DNA of 64,000 nt from Bacillus sp. FJAT-49711 (lineage in GTDB: Bacteria > Bacillota > Bacilli > Bacillales > Bacillaceae_C). The notes below the pieces were generated by a model. The model did no database searches. It saw only the letters and a list, made by a program, of their open reading frames with translations, and had not been told where the DNA came from. Made by a program: the position numbers and the translations under genes. Location: the NCBI RefSeq assembly GCF_018343715.1, contig NZ_JAGYPL010000002.1, positions 752,364 through 816,363 of the forward strand, read 5' to 3'. Positions 46,638 through 56,374 of the stretch are shown one piece after another; positions within the stretch are counted from its first letter, which is position 1; each line of letters opens with the position of its first letter.

Positions 46638-47996
46638 TCACCTCTGCAAAATCCCGACTAACACATATTTTAATTTTCTTCTAAAGCTTTCCTTTTCCCA
46701 TTGGTCAAAAATAGATTTGTTTCCTTTGAATGGGGTGATGAATGAGCCGGCGGAGTCCACTTCTTTTGCATGAGTGACGTATATTTCTCCAAGTTCGACG
46801 CCATCGATAATTTCGTTTCGCTCTCCGACTTGCAATCCGAGTCCTACTTCTCTTTTTTCAACCAATCCATCTCGACCGAGGACCCATAAATACGAATTTC
46901 CTCGCAAGCTCTTCTGTTGGACGACTGGAACGTCGAGAACTTCATCTACGACAATATCGGTTTGAACATGGTAGCCCGCGTATAAAACCTCTACTGATTC
47001 CACGTCAACTTCCTCATTTTCTTCTGCATCGACTTCCTCACCAGCTTCATCGTCAACTTCCGCCTCTACCTCCGCACCATCTCCATCCAACACGACAGTA
47101 AATGGATACTGACTTGCTCGTTCGAGATCTGCTTTCTCTTCCGGAAGCTCATCTACCGTTCCGATCTCCCCGGAAATCTTCCCTTTGAATAAATCGGAAT
47201 GCACATCGACGCGCATGCCTTCTACGACTTCGGCCACTTCACTTTCAGTTAATCGCCCTTCTACAAACAGATCCTCTGACACGATCGTGATGACGGGATT
47301 ATTCAATTCAAATGAAATATCTTCGATGATTCCGTCAACTGAGCTTAAAATAGTTAAGCCGCTGCGACCGCTTTCTACTGCATCTCTTTGGTCCTCGTAC
47401 ATTTGAATTTCCGATTCGACTTTTTCCAAATCGAGTTTCTTGTCAGCGATGGACTGATCCATTCTACGCATTTCAGCAGCTTCTTCTCGTGTTTGCCTTG
47501 CCGCATCCACATTCACGATTGTTTCAGAAACGGCATCTGCTTTATCATCTCCGCTATAAACCGGCCGCACATTTGACCTTCCGCGAGGTATTGCAGTTTT
47601 TGTTCTTTCCATATCACTTACCAGCGTTTCAATACTTTTCTTTTCCTTTTCCAAACGTTCTATATGAGCATCGAGCAATGTGATTTGTTCATCTAAACGA
47701 TCAGTGGCGTACTCAAATAAAGGAGTGCCATTTTCGACCTTGTCGCCTTTTTCAACTAAAAATTCCTTAAAAGTTACATTCGGATCGATAAAAACAGGAT
47801 GTCTTTCGGATGGCGCAATGACACCTTTAGTCCGGAGGTTTTTTACTATATCTTCGGTCTTAAGTTCCTTCCAGCTCGAAATGAAATTCAATCGCTCGAC
47901 TTTGCTCCCTTTTTTCTCAAGCAAAACAAAATTTACCGTTAACAGTAAAATAACGGCTACCGCGATTAATAACCGACGCCAATTCGCCTTCAACAA
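46638..47996 (-). CDS. HlyD/RND-type membrane fusion (adaptor) protein, YknX-like
   Basis: 452 residues. One N-terminal membrane helix (about 8-26), then a biotinyl-lipoyl-like barrel with a central coiled-coil hairpin (about 105-205, DAHIERLEKEKKSIETLVSD and KKLDLEKVESEIQMYEDQRD), then a beta-barrel domain and a C-terminal membrane-proximal domain. An acidic low-complexity insert (about 310-345, DDEAGEEVDAEENEEVDVES) is unusual. The TTG start follows GAGGGCGGTGA. It is 12 bp behind a Yip1-type gene, like yknW-yknX of B. subtilis, but no ABC ATPase or permease follows. The partner transporter is unknown. Confidence 0.82.
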   Translation of the reverse strand: MLKANWRRLLIAVAVILLLTVNFVLLEKKGSKVERLNFISSWKELKTEDIVKNLRTKGVIAPSERHPVFIDPNVTFKEFLVEKGDKVENGTPLFEYATDRLDEQITLLDAHIERLEKEKKSIETLVSDMERTKTAIPRGRSNVRPVYSGDDKADAVSETIVNVDAARQTREEAAEMRRMDQSIADKKLDLEKVESEIQMYEDQRDAVESGRSGLTILSSVDGIIEDISFELNNPVITIVSEDLFVEGRLTESEVAEVVEGMRVDVHSDLFKGKISGEIGTVDELPEEKADLERASQYPFTVVLDGDGAEVEAEVDDEAGEEVDAEENEEVDVESVEVLYAGYHVQTDIVVDEVLDVPVVQQKSLRGNSYLWVLGRDGLVEKREVGLGLQVGERNEIIDGVELGEIYVTHAKEVDSAGSFITPFKGNKSIFDQWEKESFRRKLKYVLVGILQR

Positions 47997-48008
47997 ACAT
48001 CACCGCCC

Positions 48009-48671
48009 TCATAAATACGTATTGAAATTGATTAAAGCTAACACGGTGGTCAGTGACCAGAAAAGCAGATGAATACATATAACTAATAAAGCACTTTTCA
48101 TCCGAGACAACTCAGTCAAAGTGCGAACTCCTCGGTATTGGACGACCGCAACCCAAATTTTAAATAAAGAAATAGAGGCACATAAATAAATTAGAAAATC
48201 TGACTTTGCTATGTATTGTGCGATCACACCTAAAGAAAGCGGAGAAGAGAACCAAGGCAAGTTAAAAAAGACAGCAAGAATGATATATGAAATTTGCTCA
48301 AGTAATAAAATCGGTAAAATAAACACTTGGACAACAACAAACTTTTTGTAAAATGTATCGGAAAATACCCAAAATACAGCAGCAGGTATAAAAATTACAG
48401 CGGTCGCATAGAGCAGCCCAAGAAAAAAGCGGCCAATTATGAAATAACTTTTTACCGTTTCATACTGTAAGTTAGTTGACCTCGCAAGCTCAGGAGAAAG
48501 CACATGGGACCCTATCCCATAATAACCGGATATACAAAAAATGACTGCACTCGAAAAAAACAGCCAAAACAATCGAATTTTCAGTCCATAAATGGCTTCA
48601 GCTTTATGTAATTGAAAAAGACTTCTATTAGCAAAAAATAAACCTTTATATATGGAAGTTTGATAGATCAA
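48009..48671 (-). CDS. Yip1 family membrane protein, YknW-like
   Basis: 220 residues with five predicted membrane helices (around 33-52, 80-105, 112-135, 155-175 and 190-215). The hydrophobic profile and position before an adaptor gene fit the Yip1/YknW type. YknW of B. subtilis helps assemble the YknXYZ exporter. The start is a TTG eight bases after AGGTG. The sequence is low in conserved motifs, so the family call rests on topology and context. Confidence 0.7.
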   Translation of the reverse strand: MIYQTSIYKGLFFANRSLFQLHKAEAIYGLKIRLFWLFFSSAVIFCISGYYGIGSHVLSPELARSTNLQYETVKSYFIIGRFFLGLLYATAVIFIPAAVFWVFSDTFYKKFVVVQVFILPILLLEQISYIILAVFFNLPWFSSPLSLGVIAQYIAKSDFLIYLCASISLFKIWVAVVQYRGVRTLTELSRMKSALLVICIHLLFWSLTTVLALINFNTYL

Positions 48672-48703
48672 AAGAAAATCACCTGCTCATTATGTCTCTT
48701 TTT

Positions 48704-48785
48704 CTGCCCAGCTACAGCGCCTCACGACTAGCATACTTCTTGCCTTCTCTTTTGCGTAAGTCAAAGGCCCTTCCGCTTTTCTTAA
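48704..48785 (-). repeat. Dispersed intergenic repeat, copy E (inverted, partial)
   Basis: Read on the minus strand it has GGCAAGAAGTATGCTAGTCG and TGAGGCGCTGTAGCTGGGC, matching the right half of copies A-C. The left half is missing or unrecognisable. It sits in the 315-bp gap between the Yip1 gene and the subtilase gene, which shows no other feature. Confidence 0.65.
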
Positions 48786-48986
48786 GTTTAACCCATTTTT
48801 CACCAAAAAAGCTAAAAATAATTTAAGCTTAGAAATGCTGTCTAAAAACGGCTTTTTGCGATGACGATTTACCTATGACTTTTAGGACTGTTCCCCTATT
48901 CTTCATCCCATTACTATTAAAATATCAGAATATTTCGCTTCCGGAAATAGTTTGATAGAACTTTATCAACAGAATGGGGGAAAATT

Positions 48987-51900
48987 ATGTTGAAACGTAG
49001 TGCCATTCTTCTGTTTATTTTTCTTTTGACGTTCGGAAACATATCATTCGCGAATGATGTAACCCTTCCGAAGAATGTGCAGAAGAAGATTCAGCCTAAA
49101 ACAGAAGAGCTAAAGCAAACAGTAGACCCTGAGGCGGAGCAAAGAGTCATTGTTGAGTTGAAAGAGGAAGCTCCAATTGAAATTGCGACGAAAAAGGGCG
49201 TCAAATTTCAAAAACTCGACAAAACTCAAAAAAAGCAACTCGAAAAGAACGCAAAGCTTAAGCAAAAAGCAGTAAAAGATAAAATAAAAGAAAAGAAAGT
49301 ACAAGCAAAATATTTAAAAGAATTTACAACTGTCGTCAATGGATTTAGTGCTGAAATTAAGCATAAAGACATTGAAATCATTAAAAATATTCCAGAAGTA
49401 AAAACGGTCCATATCGTCAATGAATACGAGCGGCCAATTGCGACACCAGAAATGAAATATAGTAAAGAACTGGTAGAAGCGCAAGAAGCATGGCGCGACT
49501 ACGGCTTTAAAGGCGAAGGAATGGTCGTTGGAATCATTGATACAGGAATCGATCCAAGTCATCAAGATATGATTTTATCTGATACATCTGCAGCCAAGCT
49601 TACAGAAAAACTAGTAAGCGACACGATTTCAGAAAACGCATTGCCAGGAAGATTTTACACAGAAAAAGTTCCATATGGATACAACTATATGGATGAAAAT
49701 AATGAAATCCGTGACATTCATTCAGAAGCTTCCATGCACGGAATGCATGTTGCGGGTACAGTGGGCGCAAATGGAGATGAAGACAATGGCGGCATCAAAG
49801 GGATTGCCCCAGAAACACAGCTCCTTGCGTTAAAAGTGTTCGGAAATGATCCGGAAATGCAGTCAACATACGGAGATATCTATATTAAAGCAATTGATGA
49901 CGCAATTAAACTTGGCGTCGACGTACTAAATATGAGTCTTGGTTCTACAGCTGGATTCGTGGATTCGGAATCGCCAGAACAACAAGCGGTAAAACGTGCA
50001 GTTGATAATGGTGTGCTTATGTCTATCTCAGCCGGAAACTCCGCGTTGTTTGGTGATGGCTATTATTATCCACTCGCATCCAATCCAGACTATGGAGTGA
50101 GCGGAGCACCAGGAGTATCATATGACTCGCTGCAAGTCGCATCATTTGAAAATACGTATATGCAAGTGGATGAACTTCAATACACAATCGATGGCGCCCC
50201 TGGAGCTGCTGCTTTCTTATCGGCGGGTAAAATCCATCCGAATGATGTAGCGACTAAGTCATTCGACGTTGTGGAAGCAGGAATTGGTGCACCAGAGGAT
50301 TTTGCTGGTAAAGATGTAAAAGGCAAATATGCACTCGTACAACGAGGAGTACTCGCTTTTGCCGATAAAGCATTGAATGCGCAAGCTGCTGGAGCAGCAG
50401 GTGTGATCATTTATAACAATACTGATGGGATCATCAACATGGCAACAGACGATGCAATTAACATTCCACAGTTATTCATGCTAAAAAGCGATGGCGACAC
50501 ATTAGCCGCAGCTTTAAACAATGGACAAGCTGTAGCGATCACGTTTGACGGAAAATCAGCTAAAATTGATAATCCATCTGCTGGCCTAATGAGTGAATTC
50601 TCATCTTGGGGACTAACGCCGGACCTTGATTTTAAACCGGAAATTACAGCACCAGGTGGACAAATCCTTTCAACTTTAAATGATAATAAATATGGCTTAA
50701 TGAGCGGTACATCTATGGCTGCACCACATGTTTCCGGAGGCGGCGCCCTCGTACTACAACGTGTGGATGAGGAATTCGGACTTCAGAACGCGGACCGAAT
50801 TTTAAGAACAAAAAACTTACTAATGAACACGGCAAAGCCGGTTGATTTCGATGGAGCAAAAGTATCTCCGCGTCGCCAAGGAGCAGGATTAATGCAGCTT
50901 CATGCGGCACTTTCTACACCAGTAATGGTGACAGAAACGAAAACGAAAGAAGCAAAAGTAGCGTTAAAGCAAGTGACAACGAACAAGGTTACATTTGAAC
51001 TGACAGCTGAAAACTTCTCAGATCAAGAAGTAACGTATGATGTTAAAGCGAACGCACAAACGGATCAGTTTGTTCAAAACGGTCCAGACTTATTAGTGGC
51101 ACCTAATCTTTTCGGAGCGTTAGACCTTGATGGACTTGCGACCGCAACAGTAAATGGAGAAGAAGTAAGCTCCGTTACGGTTCCTGCAAAAGGAACAGCG
51201 GATATTTCCGTTACAGTTGATGTAAGTGCCATCGATGCAGCGCTAGCATCAAGATTCATAAATGGATACTGGCTTGAAGGGTTCGTTACTTTAACTGACC
51301 CGACTGACACAAATCCTGAGTTAACCGTTCCATATGCAGGTTTCAAAGGGGAGTGGGATAAGGCGCCGATCTTTGATAAGCCGATGTGGGATGCCGAAAC
51401 ATATTACGGTATGACCGGAGTTGTTACATCTTTAGGAAAAGATGACTACGGATTCCTAGGAGAAGATTTAAACACAGGAGAGATTGACCCGAATAAAATT
51501 GCATTCTCACCAAATGGGGATGGTTCGCAAGATGATGCGCTTATGATTTTGTCCTTCCTGCGAAATGCAAAAGAAGTAAAGTTCAACGTGCTTGATTCCA
51601 AGAAAAAAGTGGTTCGAACGATTAGAACAGAGTCAGACGTTAAAAAGAATTACTATGATGGCGGACTGGCACCGATGTATTCTCTATCTTCTTCGCGTAT
51701 ATGGGATGGAAAAGTGAACGGTAAAACTGCGTCTGAAGGTCAATACTACTTGCAAGCTGAAGCTGTCATCGATTTTGAAGGTGCAAAATGGCAATCAATC
51801 GAATTACCAGTCTTGCTTGATACAACTGCACCTAGCCTAAAGGCAACGATCAATGAAGCTGCTCAAACAGTAAAGGTAGACGCCAAAGATAATGGCAGCG

Positions 51901-52652
51901 GAATTGCCTATTGGGACGTACTCATTGACGGAAAATCAGTTCTCGATAAGCCGTACACAGCAGGAGAAAAAGAACATAAGCTGACAGCGCAGCCAAGCCC
52001 TAAACAAAAACTGACAGTCGTCGCGGTTGATTATGCTGGAAATAAGGTGGAGAAAGAAGCAACAGTAGAAAAAGAAACGACGCCACCTGACTTGCATCTG
52101 TTAACTCCTGAATTCCTAAGCGTTTCATCGAAGAACGAAGTGGTCTTCTCGGGATACGTCAAAGATAAATCAGGTGTGAAGGAAGTAACTGTAGACGGTC
52201 AAAAAGTAAAACTCACATATAACAAGGCGAAAGACCAATACGAATTTTCACAAAAAGTAAAATACAAAAAAGACGGCTATTATACAGCTAAAATTAAAGC
52301 AGTAGACAATGTCGGCAACGTAACGGAGATCGCCCGTCGTTTCTTCGTAGATACAACGAAACCGAAACTCAAAGTGAAGGCGAAAAATAATGTGGATACT
52401 AAGACCATTAAGGTTTCAACCGAAATCAAAGACAATTTTGATGACATTCGCCTCTACGTCAATGGCAGTGAAGTTTTCAAAAACGAACTTTCCGAACCAT
52501 ACGGCATGAAAGAGTTCAAGAAGACAATTGACGGAATCGAACTGCAATTGAAGGAAGGGGACAACACCTTTACATTCGAAGTGGTTGACCTCGGTGGGAA
52601 TGTGACGAAAGAGAAAGTGAAGATCAAAATGAAAAAGAGTAAGAAAAAGTAA
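48987..52652 (+). CDS. Large secreted subtilisin-like serine protease (S8)
   Basis: 1221 residues. Signal peptide (1-22), inhibitor I9-type propeptide with a Lys-rich stretch (70-145), then the catalytic domain. The triad is Asp185 (GIIDTGIDP), His251 (HGMHVAGTV) and Ser576 (MSGTSMAAPH). A PA domain (about 395-525, with QAAGAAGVIIYNN) is inserted between His and Ser, as in lactocepin and Vpr. Fn3/Ig-like domains follow (660-1220), the last of them Lys rich. There is no LPXTG sorting motif, so it is probably released or held by charge. It likely feeds peptide uptake or matures surface proteins. Confidence 0.94.
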   Translation: MLKRSAILLFIFLLTFGNISFANDVTLPKNVQKKIQPKTEELKQTVDPEAEQRVIVELKEEAPIEIATKKGVKFQKLDKTQKKQLEKNAKLKQKAVKDKIKEKKVQAKYLKEFTTVVNGFSAEIKHKDIEIIKNIPEVKTVHIVNEYERPIATPEMKYSKELVEAQEAWRDYGFKGEGMVVGIIDTGIDPSHQDMILSDTSAAKLTEKLVSDTISENALPGRFYTEKVPYGYNYMDENNEIRDIHSEASMHGMHVAGTVGANGDEDNGGIKGIAPETQLLALKVFGNDPEMQSTYGDIYIKAIDDAIKLGVDVLNMSLGSTAGFVDSESPEQQAVKRAVDNGVLMSISAGNSALFGDGYYYPLASNPDYGVSGAPGVSYDSLQVASFENTYMQVDELQYTIDGAPGAAAFLSAGKIHPNDVATKSFDVVEAGIGAPEDFAGKDVKGKYALVQRGVLAFADKALNAQAAGAAGVIIYNNTDGIINMATDDAINIPQLFMLKSDGDTLAAALNNGQAVAITFDGKSAKIDNPSAGLMSEFSSWGLTPDLDFKPEITAPGGQILSTLNDNKYGLMSGTSMAAPHVSGGGALVLQRVDEEFGLQNADRILRTKNLLMNTAKPVDFDGAKVSPRRQGAGLMQLHAALSTPVMVTETKTKEAKVALKQVTTNKVTFELTAENFSDQEVTYDVKANAQTDQFVQNGPDLLVAPNLFGALDLDGLATATVNGEEVSSVTVPAKGTADISVTVDVSAIDAALASRFINGYWLEGFVTLTDPTDTNPELTVPYAGFKGEWDKAPIFDKPMWDAETYYGMTGVVTSLGKDDYGFLGEDLNTGEIDPNKIAFSPNGDGSQDDALMILSFLRNAKEVKFNVLDSKKKVVRTIRTESDVKKNYYDGGLAPMYSLSSSRIWDGKVNGKTASEGQYYLQAEAVIDFEGAKWQSIELPVLLDTTAPSLKATINEAAQTVKVDAKDNGSGIAYWDVLIDGKSVLDKPYTAGEKEHKLTAQPSPKQKLTVVAVDYAGNKVEKEATVEKETTPPDLHLLTPEFLSVSSKNEVVFSGYVKDKSGVKEVTVDGQKVKLTYNKAKDQYEFSQKVKYKKDGYYTAKIKAVDNVGNVTEIARRFFVDTTKPKLKVKAKNNVDTKTIKVSTEIKDNFDDIRLYVNGSEVFKNELSEPYGMKEFKKTIDGIELQLKEGDNTFTFEVVDLGGNVTKEKVKIKMKKSKKK

Positions 52653-52712
52653 AGACATATAAAAAGATGTAACGAAAGCTTGTCTTATTACGTCTAATGA
52701 ATTGAGCCATAT

Positions 52713-52746
52713 GAAACCGGCCTCCTTGTGTGAGTGCCGGTTTTTA
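52713..52746 (+). terminator. Terminator of the protease gene
   Basis: Stem AAACCGGC / GCCGGTTT with TTTTTA; it has a roughly 15-base loop. Confidence 0.7.
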
Positions 52747-52921
52747 TAAAATAGGATATTTTCTTGAACAAGCAACACATAATAAGGAAGATAAGCTGAC
52801 TTAATGCCACAAAAAGCAACAATGTTAGAGAAAAGAACTTATAAAAACATGCAATTCCCCTCATATGTATGCTAAAATGCTATCCAAGTACAAAATGGCT
52901 TGAAAGAGGTTGCTTACATAC

Positions 52922-53653
52922 ATGGGTACGAAATATTTAGGGAATATTAAAGTGGATGTCATGACATCGAACGAAGTTCTCACTGAAATAAAGAACAAGC
53001 TAACCAATCAGGAGAAGTTCAAATTATTTTTTTTAAATGCTCATTGTTACAATCTTTCACAGCAAAGTGAAGAATATGCTTCCAATTTAAATAATGCTCA
53101 ATACGTTTTGAATGACGGAATTGGGGTAGAGATTGGAGCGAAGCTTTTAGGATTTACCTTTAAGGAAAATTTAAATGGGACGGATTTAACCCCGAAAATA
53201 TTAGAACTTGCAGCAAAAAATAAATATAAGGTGTATTTACTTGGAGGCGCTCCGGGTGTTGCTGGAAAAGCCGCTGAGAACTTTATCAAAAAATATCCGG
53301 CACTGTCGATTGTTGGAGTTCAAGATGGATATTTTAAGGATACAGAAAAAATAATTGAGAATATCAATAATGCAAATCCAGATATCTTAGTCGTAGCATT
53401 AGGTGTGCCGTATCAAGAAAATTGGATATCGGACCATTTCTCAAAAATAAATGCCAATCTTTTTATGGGCGTCGGAGCCTTTTTAGACTTTTCTTCTAAT
53501 CGAGTAAAACGAGCTCCTGAATTTTTACTAAAAGCCCGCCTAGAATGGGTATACAGACTTGTTAATGAACCTACAAGGCTGTGGAAAAGGACAATTATTG
53601 GGATTCCGCAATTTTTTTACTATATTTTAAAAAACAAACATGCATCTAAATGA
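52922..53653 (+). CDS. tagA: WecG/TagA/CpsF family N-acetylmannosaminyltransferase
   Basis: 243 residues from the ATG at 52922; a TTG at 52910 touches the AAAGAGG ribosome binding site. TagA transfers ManNAc from UDP-ManNAc onto GlcNAc-PP-undecaprenol, the second step of wall teichoic acid linkage-unit synthesis. Motifs seen are NDGIGVEIGAKLLG, NLNGTDLTPKILELA, VYLLGGAPGVAGKA and ALGVPYQENWISDH, plus a basic C-terminal tail (NRVKRAPEFLLKARLEWVYR) that tethers it to the membrane. tagO follows on the same strand, so the first two enzymes of the pathway are adjacent here. Confidence 0.92.
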   Translation: MGTKYLGNIKVDVMTSNEVLTEIKNKLTNQEKFKLFFLNAHCYNLSQQSEEYASNLNNAQYVLNDGIGVEIGAKLLGFTFKENLNGTDLTPKILELAAKNKYKVYLLGGAPGVAGKAAENFIKKYPALSIVGVQDGYFKDTEKIIENINNANPDILVVALGVPYQENWISDHFSKINANLFMGVGAFLDFSSNRVKRAPEFLLKARLEWVYRLVNEPTRLWKRTIIGIPQFFYYILKNKHASK

Positions 53654-53784
53654 TTCATTGCCCGTCTTCTATCGACTGCATCTAATGGTTTTGCAGACAG
53701 ACTTATATAGTTTCCGTTTTCTCATCAATGGCCTGAAGTTTTAGGTCGAGAAACAGGTTTTTTTCTGGAAGTTTTACAGACTGG

Positions 53785-53813
53785 TTGAAAACTAGCTTTA
53801 AGTCGTATACTAT
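53785..53813 (+). promoter_or_regulatory. Promoter of tagO
   Basis: TTGAAA, 17-bp spacer, TACTAT. A direct repeat TTAACA-N5-GTAACA (53851-53867) follows, resembling a half PhoP box, with low certainty. A weak terminator-like hairpin for tagA lies at 53731-53766. Confidence 0.45.
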
Positions 53814-53931
53814 TAGATTGGAATAATATTAAATATTTATTTGCATATTTTTAACAAAAATGTAACAAAAAGATGCGAGTAAGCACTTATAATTTACGTT
53901 ATATTAACAGTAAAGGAGGTAGACAAACAAA

Positions 53932-54993
53932 ATGGAATTTCTATATTTAATCATTTGTTTTGTTGCCTCAATTTGTATTACGCCGCTTGTAAAAAAACTC
54001 GCGTTGAAATACAAAGTAACAGATAAACCGAATCATCGAAAAGTTCATAATACGATAATGCCGCGACTCGGCGGCTTAGCAATTTACTTAAGTTTTATCA
54101 TCGGACTTATCATCTCTAGACAAGATAGTGAGTTCTTATGGCCAATCATTTTCGGAAGTGCCATAATTATCATAACGGGAATTCTGGATGACAAGTTTAA
54201 TTTACCTCCTAGGTATAAAGTGATTGGGCAATTTTTAGCCGCGATCGTCGCTATAAGAGGAGGATTTGATTTAGAATTCATTAACCTTCCTTTCGGTGGT
54301 AAATTAGAATTTGGTTATTTTATCGTACCTATCACGATTTTATGGATCATCGGAATTACGAATGCCATTAATTTAATCGATGGGTTGGATGGACTTGCTG
54401 CAGGCGTTTCTTCAATCGCACTTATTACGCTGAGTATTATGGCGTTTATCCAACAAGATATGTTTGTTCTAACGATTTCCCTGATTTTATTAGGAAGTAC
54501 ACTCGGATTTTTACCTTACAATTTTTACCCAGCGAAAATTTTTATGGGTGACTCAGGTGCGTTATTTTTAGGGTATATGATAGCCGTACTTTCATTGCTT
54601 GGATTTAAAAATGTAACATTTTTCTCATTCGTTATTCCGATTATTATTCTCGGTGTACCGATATCTGATACTATTTTTGCGATTATCCGAAGAATTATTA
54701 ATAAAAAGCCGATATCATCTCCTGACAGGTCACATTTACACCATCGTCTACTAGGGTCAGGATTTTCACATCGACAATCAGTGCTCGTTATTTACGGTAT
54801 CGCCGTTATGTTCAGCCTAGCCGCTGTCTTGTTCTCGATGGCAACTGTTTGGGGATCTTTAATCATTATCGTAGTATTATTGTTCGTAATTGAATTATTC
54901 GTGGAAGTAGTGGGCTTAGTTGGAAAAGATTATAAACCATTATTGAAATTCATGAGACCAAAAACATCTAGTCGATATAATGATCGTCTATAA
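53932..54993 (+). CDS. tagO: Undecaprenyl-phosphate GlcNAc-1-phosphate transferase
   Basis: 353 residues with about 11 membrane helices. It starts wall teichoic acid synthesis by moving GlcNAc-1-P from UDP-GlcNAc onto undecaprenyl phosphate. The MraY/WecA motifs are intact: KPNHRKVHNTIMPRLGG, GILDDKFNLPP, TNAINLIDGLDGLAAG, IFMGDSGALFLGY and the cytoplasmic HIHH-type SHLHHRLL. AAAGGAGGTAG precedes the ATG. It is followed by a very strong terminator. Confidence 0.95.
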   Translation: MEFLYLIICFVASICITPLVKKLALKYKVTDKPNHRKVHNTIMPRLGGLAIYLSFIIGLIISRQDSEFLWPIIFGSAIIIITGILDDKFNLPPRYKVIGQFLAAIVAIRGGFDLEFINLPFGGKLEFGYFIVPITILWIIGITNAINLIDGLDGLAAGVSSIALITLSIMAFIQQDMFVLTISLILLGSTLGFLPYNFYPAKIFMGDSGALFLGYMIAVLSLLGFKNVTFFSFVIPIIILGVPISDTIFAIIRRIINKKPISSPDRSHLHHRLLGSGFSHRQSVLVIYGIAVMFSLAAVLFSMATVWGSLIIIVVLLFVIELFVEVVGLVGKDYKPLLKFMRPKTSSRYNDRL

Positions 54994-55041
54994 AAAGCAA
55001 GAGCGGATAATATCCAAACTCTTGCTTTTTTTTTTTTTTTG
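54993..55041 (+). terminator. Terminator of tagO
   Basis: Stem AAAAGCAAGAG / CTCTTGCTTTT with an inner GGATA/TATCC pair and a run of about 15 T. Confidence 0.93.
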
Positions 55042-55267
55042 TAAAAAAAGACAATAAAATGAAATATATAAGGAGTTTGGTTACATATTTTACTAAAATC
55101 GTCTTAAACATTTCCAAAATAATGCAGATTTATAATAGGAAAGCTAGAAGAATAGTGGCCATATTTGTAAAACTGCAAAGAACCCATCGAAAAAATAGGC
55201 AAATCGTCTTCTAGAGTTTTTGGCGAAATAACAAGATAATAGAAAGAAAATGGTGAAGGAGGACAGT

Positions 55268-56311
55268 ATGATCCAAATAAGAAGATTTGTTTTTATATTT
55301 GTTGTTTTTTTGCTTTTTTGTGGAACCGTAGAGGATGTAAAAGCTGAGAGTGATTACAAGGTTGGAACAAACTCCTTGAATGTGAGAGCTGAACCATCCT
55401 TAACATCTGCTGTTATTGGTACTTTGCCAAGTGGAACTGAAGTGAATGTACTTGATATTCAATTTGATTGGGCGAAAATAAATTATCACGGTAAGACGGG
55501 TTGGATAGCATCGCATTTTTTAGTTGGCGGGTCTACATACGATACAAAGAAGGCTTCTCTTGTTAGCGTTGCAGCAGATGGAGTGCGTTTAAGGAGCGGT
55601 CCGGGGACAAGCTATCCTATCGCCGGTTACACTACATATGGAGACACTTTTACATTGATTGAGACGAAGGGAGATTGGAAACGAGTTCGTTTAAGCAATG
55701 GAAATACTGCATGGATCGCTGGATGGTTTGTATCTTCTAACCAGGAATCTATGAAAATAGCAAAAAGTCCTGAAACCCTTCGTGGAAAAACAATCATTCT
55801 AGATGCAGGTCATGGAGGATATGACCCAGGTGCTATAGGCATCGGAGGATTTTTGGAAAAAGATTTTAACTTTAATACAGCTCAGCGAGTAAAAAACAAG
55901 CTTATACAAGCAGGCGCGCAGGTGATAATGACAAGGTCGGATGATCGCTATGTCGGATTGCAAGACCGGGTCATGATGAGTCAGGCATACCCATCAAGCG
56001 TCTTTATTAGTCTTCATCACAATGCCCATAAAAACTCCGGAGCAAGTGGAATCAATTCGTTTTATTATTATCCAGCAGATAAAAACCTGACTGTTGCCAT
56101 CCAAGACCAGTTAAATAAACAAACTCCAATGAAAATCAATAGTGTCCAATTTGGAGATTACTATGTATTAAGGAATAATCATCCTCAATCGATTTTATTA
56201 GAGCTTGGATTTATAACGAATATGAACGACATGAGTGTCATTCAGAACAATCAATATCAAGAGCAAGTGGCTGAATCGATTGTCCAAGGTTTACAAAACT
56301 ATTTTCAATAA
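55268..56311 (+). CDS. N-acetylmuramoyl-L-alanine amidase with two SH3 domains
   Basis: 347 residues from the ATG at 55268 after GAAGGAGG. Signal peptide (1-25). Two bacterial SH3 domains (about 30-85 and 98-155, each with SLNVRAEPS- or GVRLRSGPG-type openings) for wall binding. The Amidase_3 domain covers 170-345 with the zinc ligands and catalytic Glu in DAGHGGYDPGA, EKDFN, SLHHNA and LLELGF. It cleaves the bond between MurNAc and L-Ala. It is placed between tagO and an LCP ligase, so wall polymer synthesis and turnover genes are mixed here. Confidence 0.95.
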   Translation: MIQIRRFVFIFVVFLLFCGTVEDVKAESDYKVGTNSLNVRAEPSLTSAVIGTLPSGTEVNVLDIQFDWAKINYHGKTGWIASHFLVGGSTYDTKKASLVSVAADGVRLRSGPGTSYPIAGYTTYGDTFTLIETKGDWKRVRLSNGNTAWIAGWFVSSNQESMKIAKSPETLRGKTIILDAGHGGYDPGAIGIGGFLEKDFNFNTAQRVKNKLIQAGAQVIMTRSDDRYVGLQDRVMMSQAYPSSVFISLHHNAHKNSGASGINSFYYYPADKNLTVAIQDQLNKQTPMKINSVQFGDYYVLRNNHPQSILLELGFITNMNDMSVIQNNQYQEQVAESIVQGLQNYFQ

Positions 56312-56333
56312 AAAATAGATAGAAAGTATTCCA

Positions 56334-56373
56334 GCAAAAAAGCCTAATCCATAGAAGATTAGGCTTTTTCAAG
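56334..56373. terminator. Bidirectional terminator between amidase and LCP genes
   Basis: Stem AAAAAGCCTAATC / GATTAGGCTTTTT between convergent genes, T-rich on both strands. Confidence 0.9.
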
Positions 56374-56374
56374 A

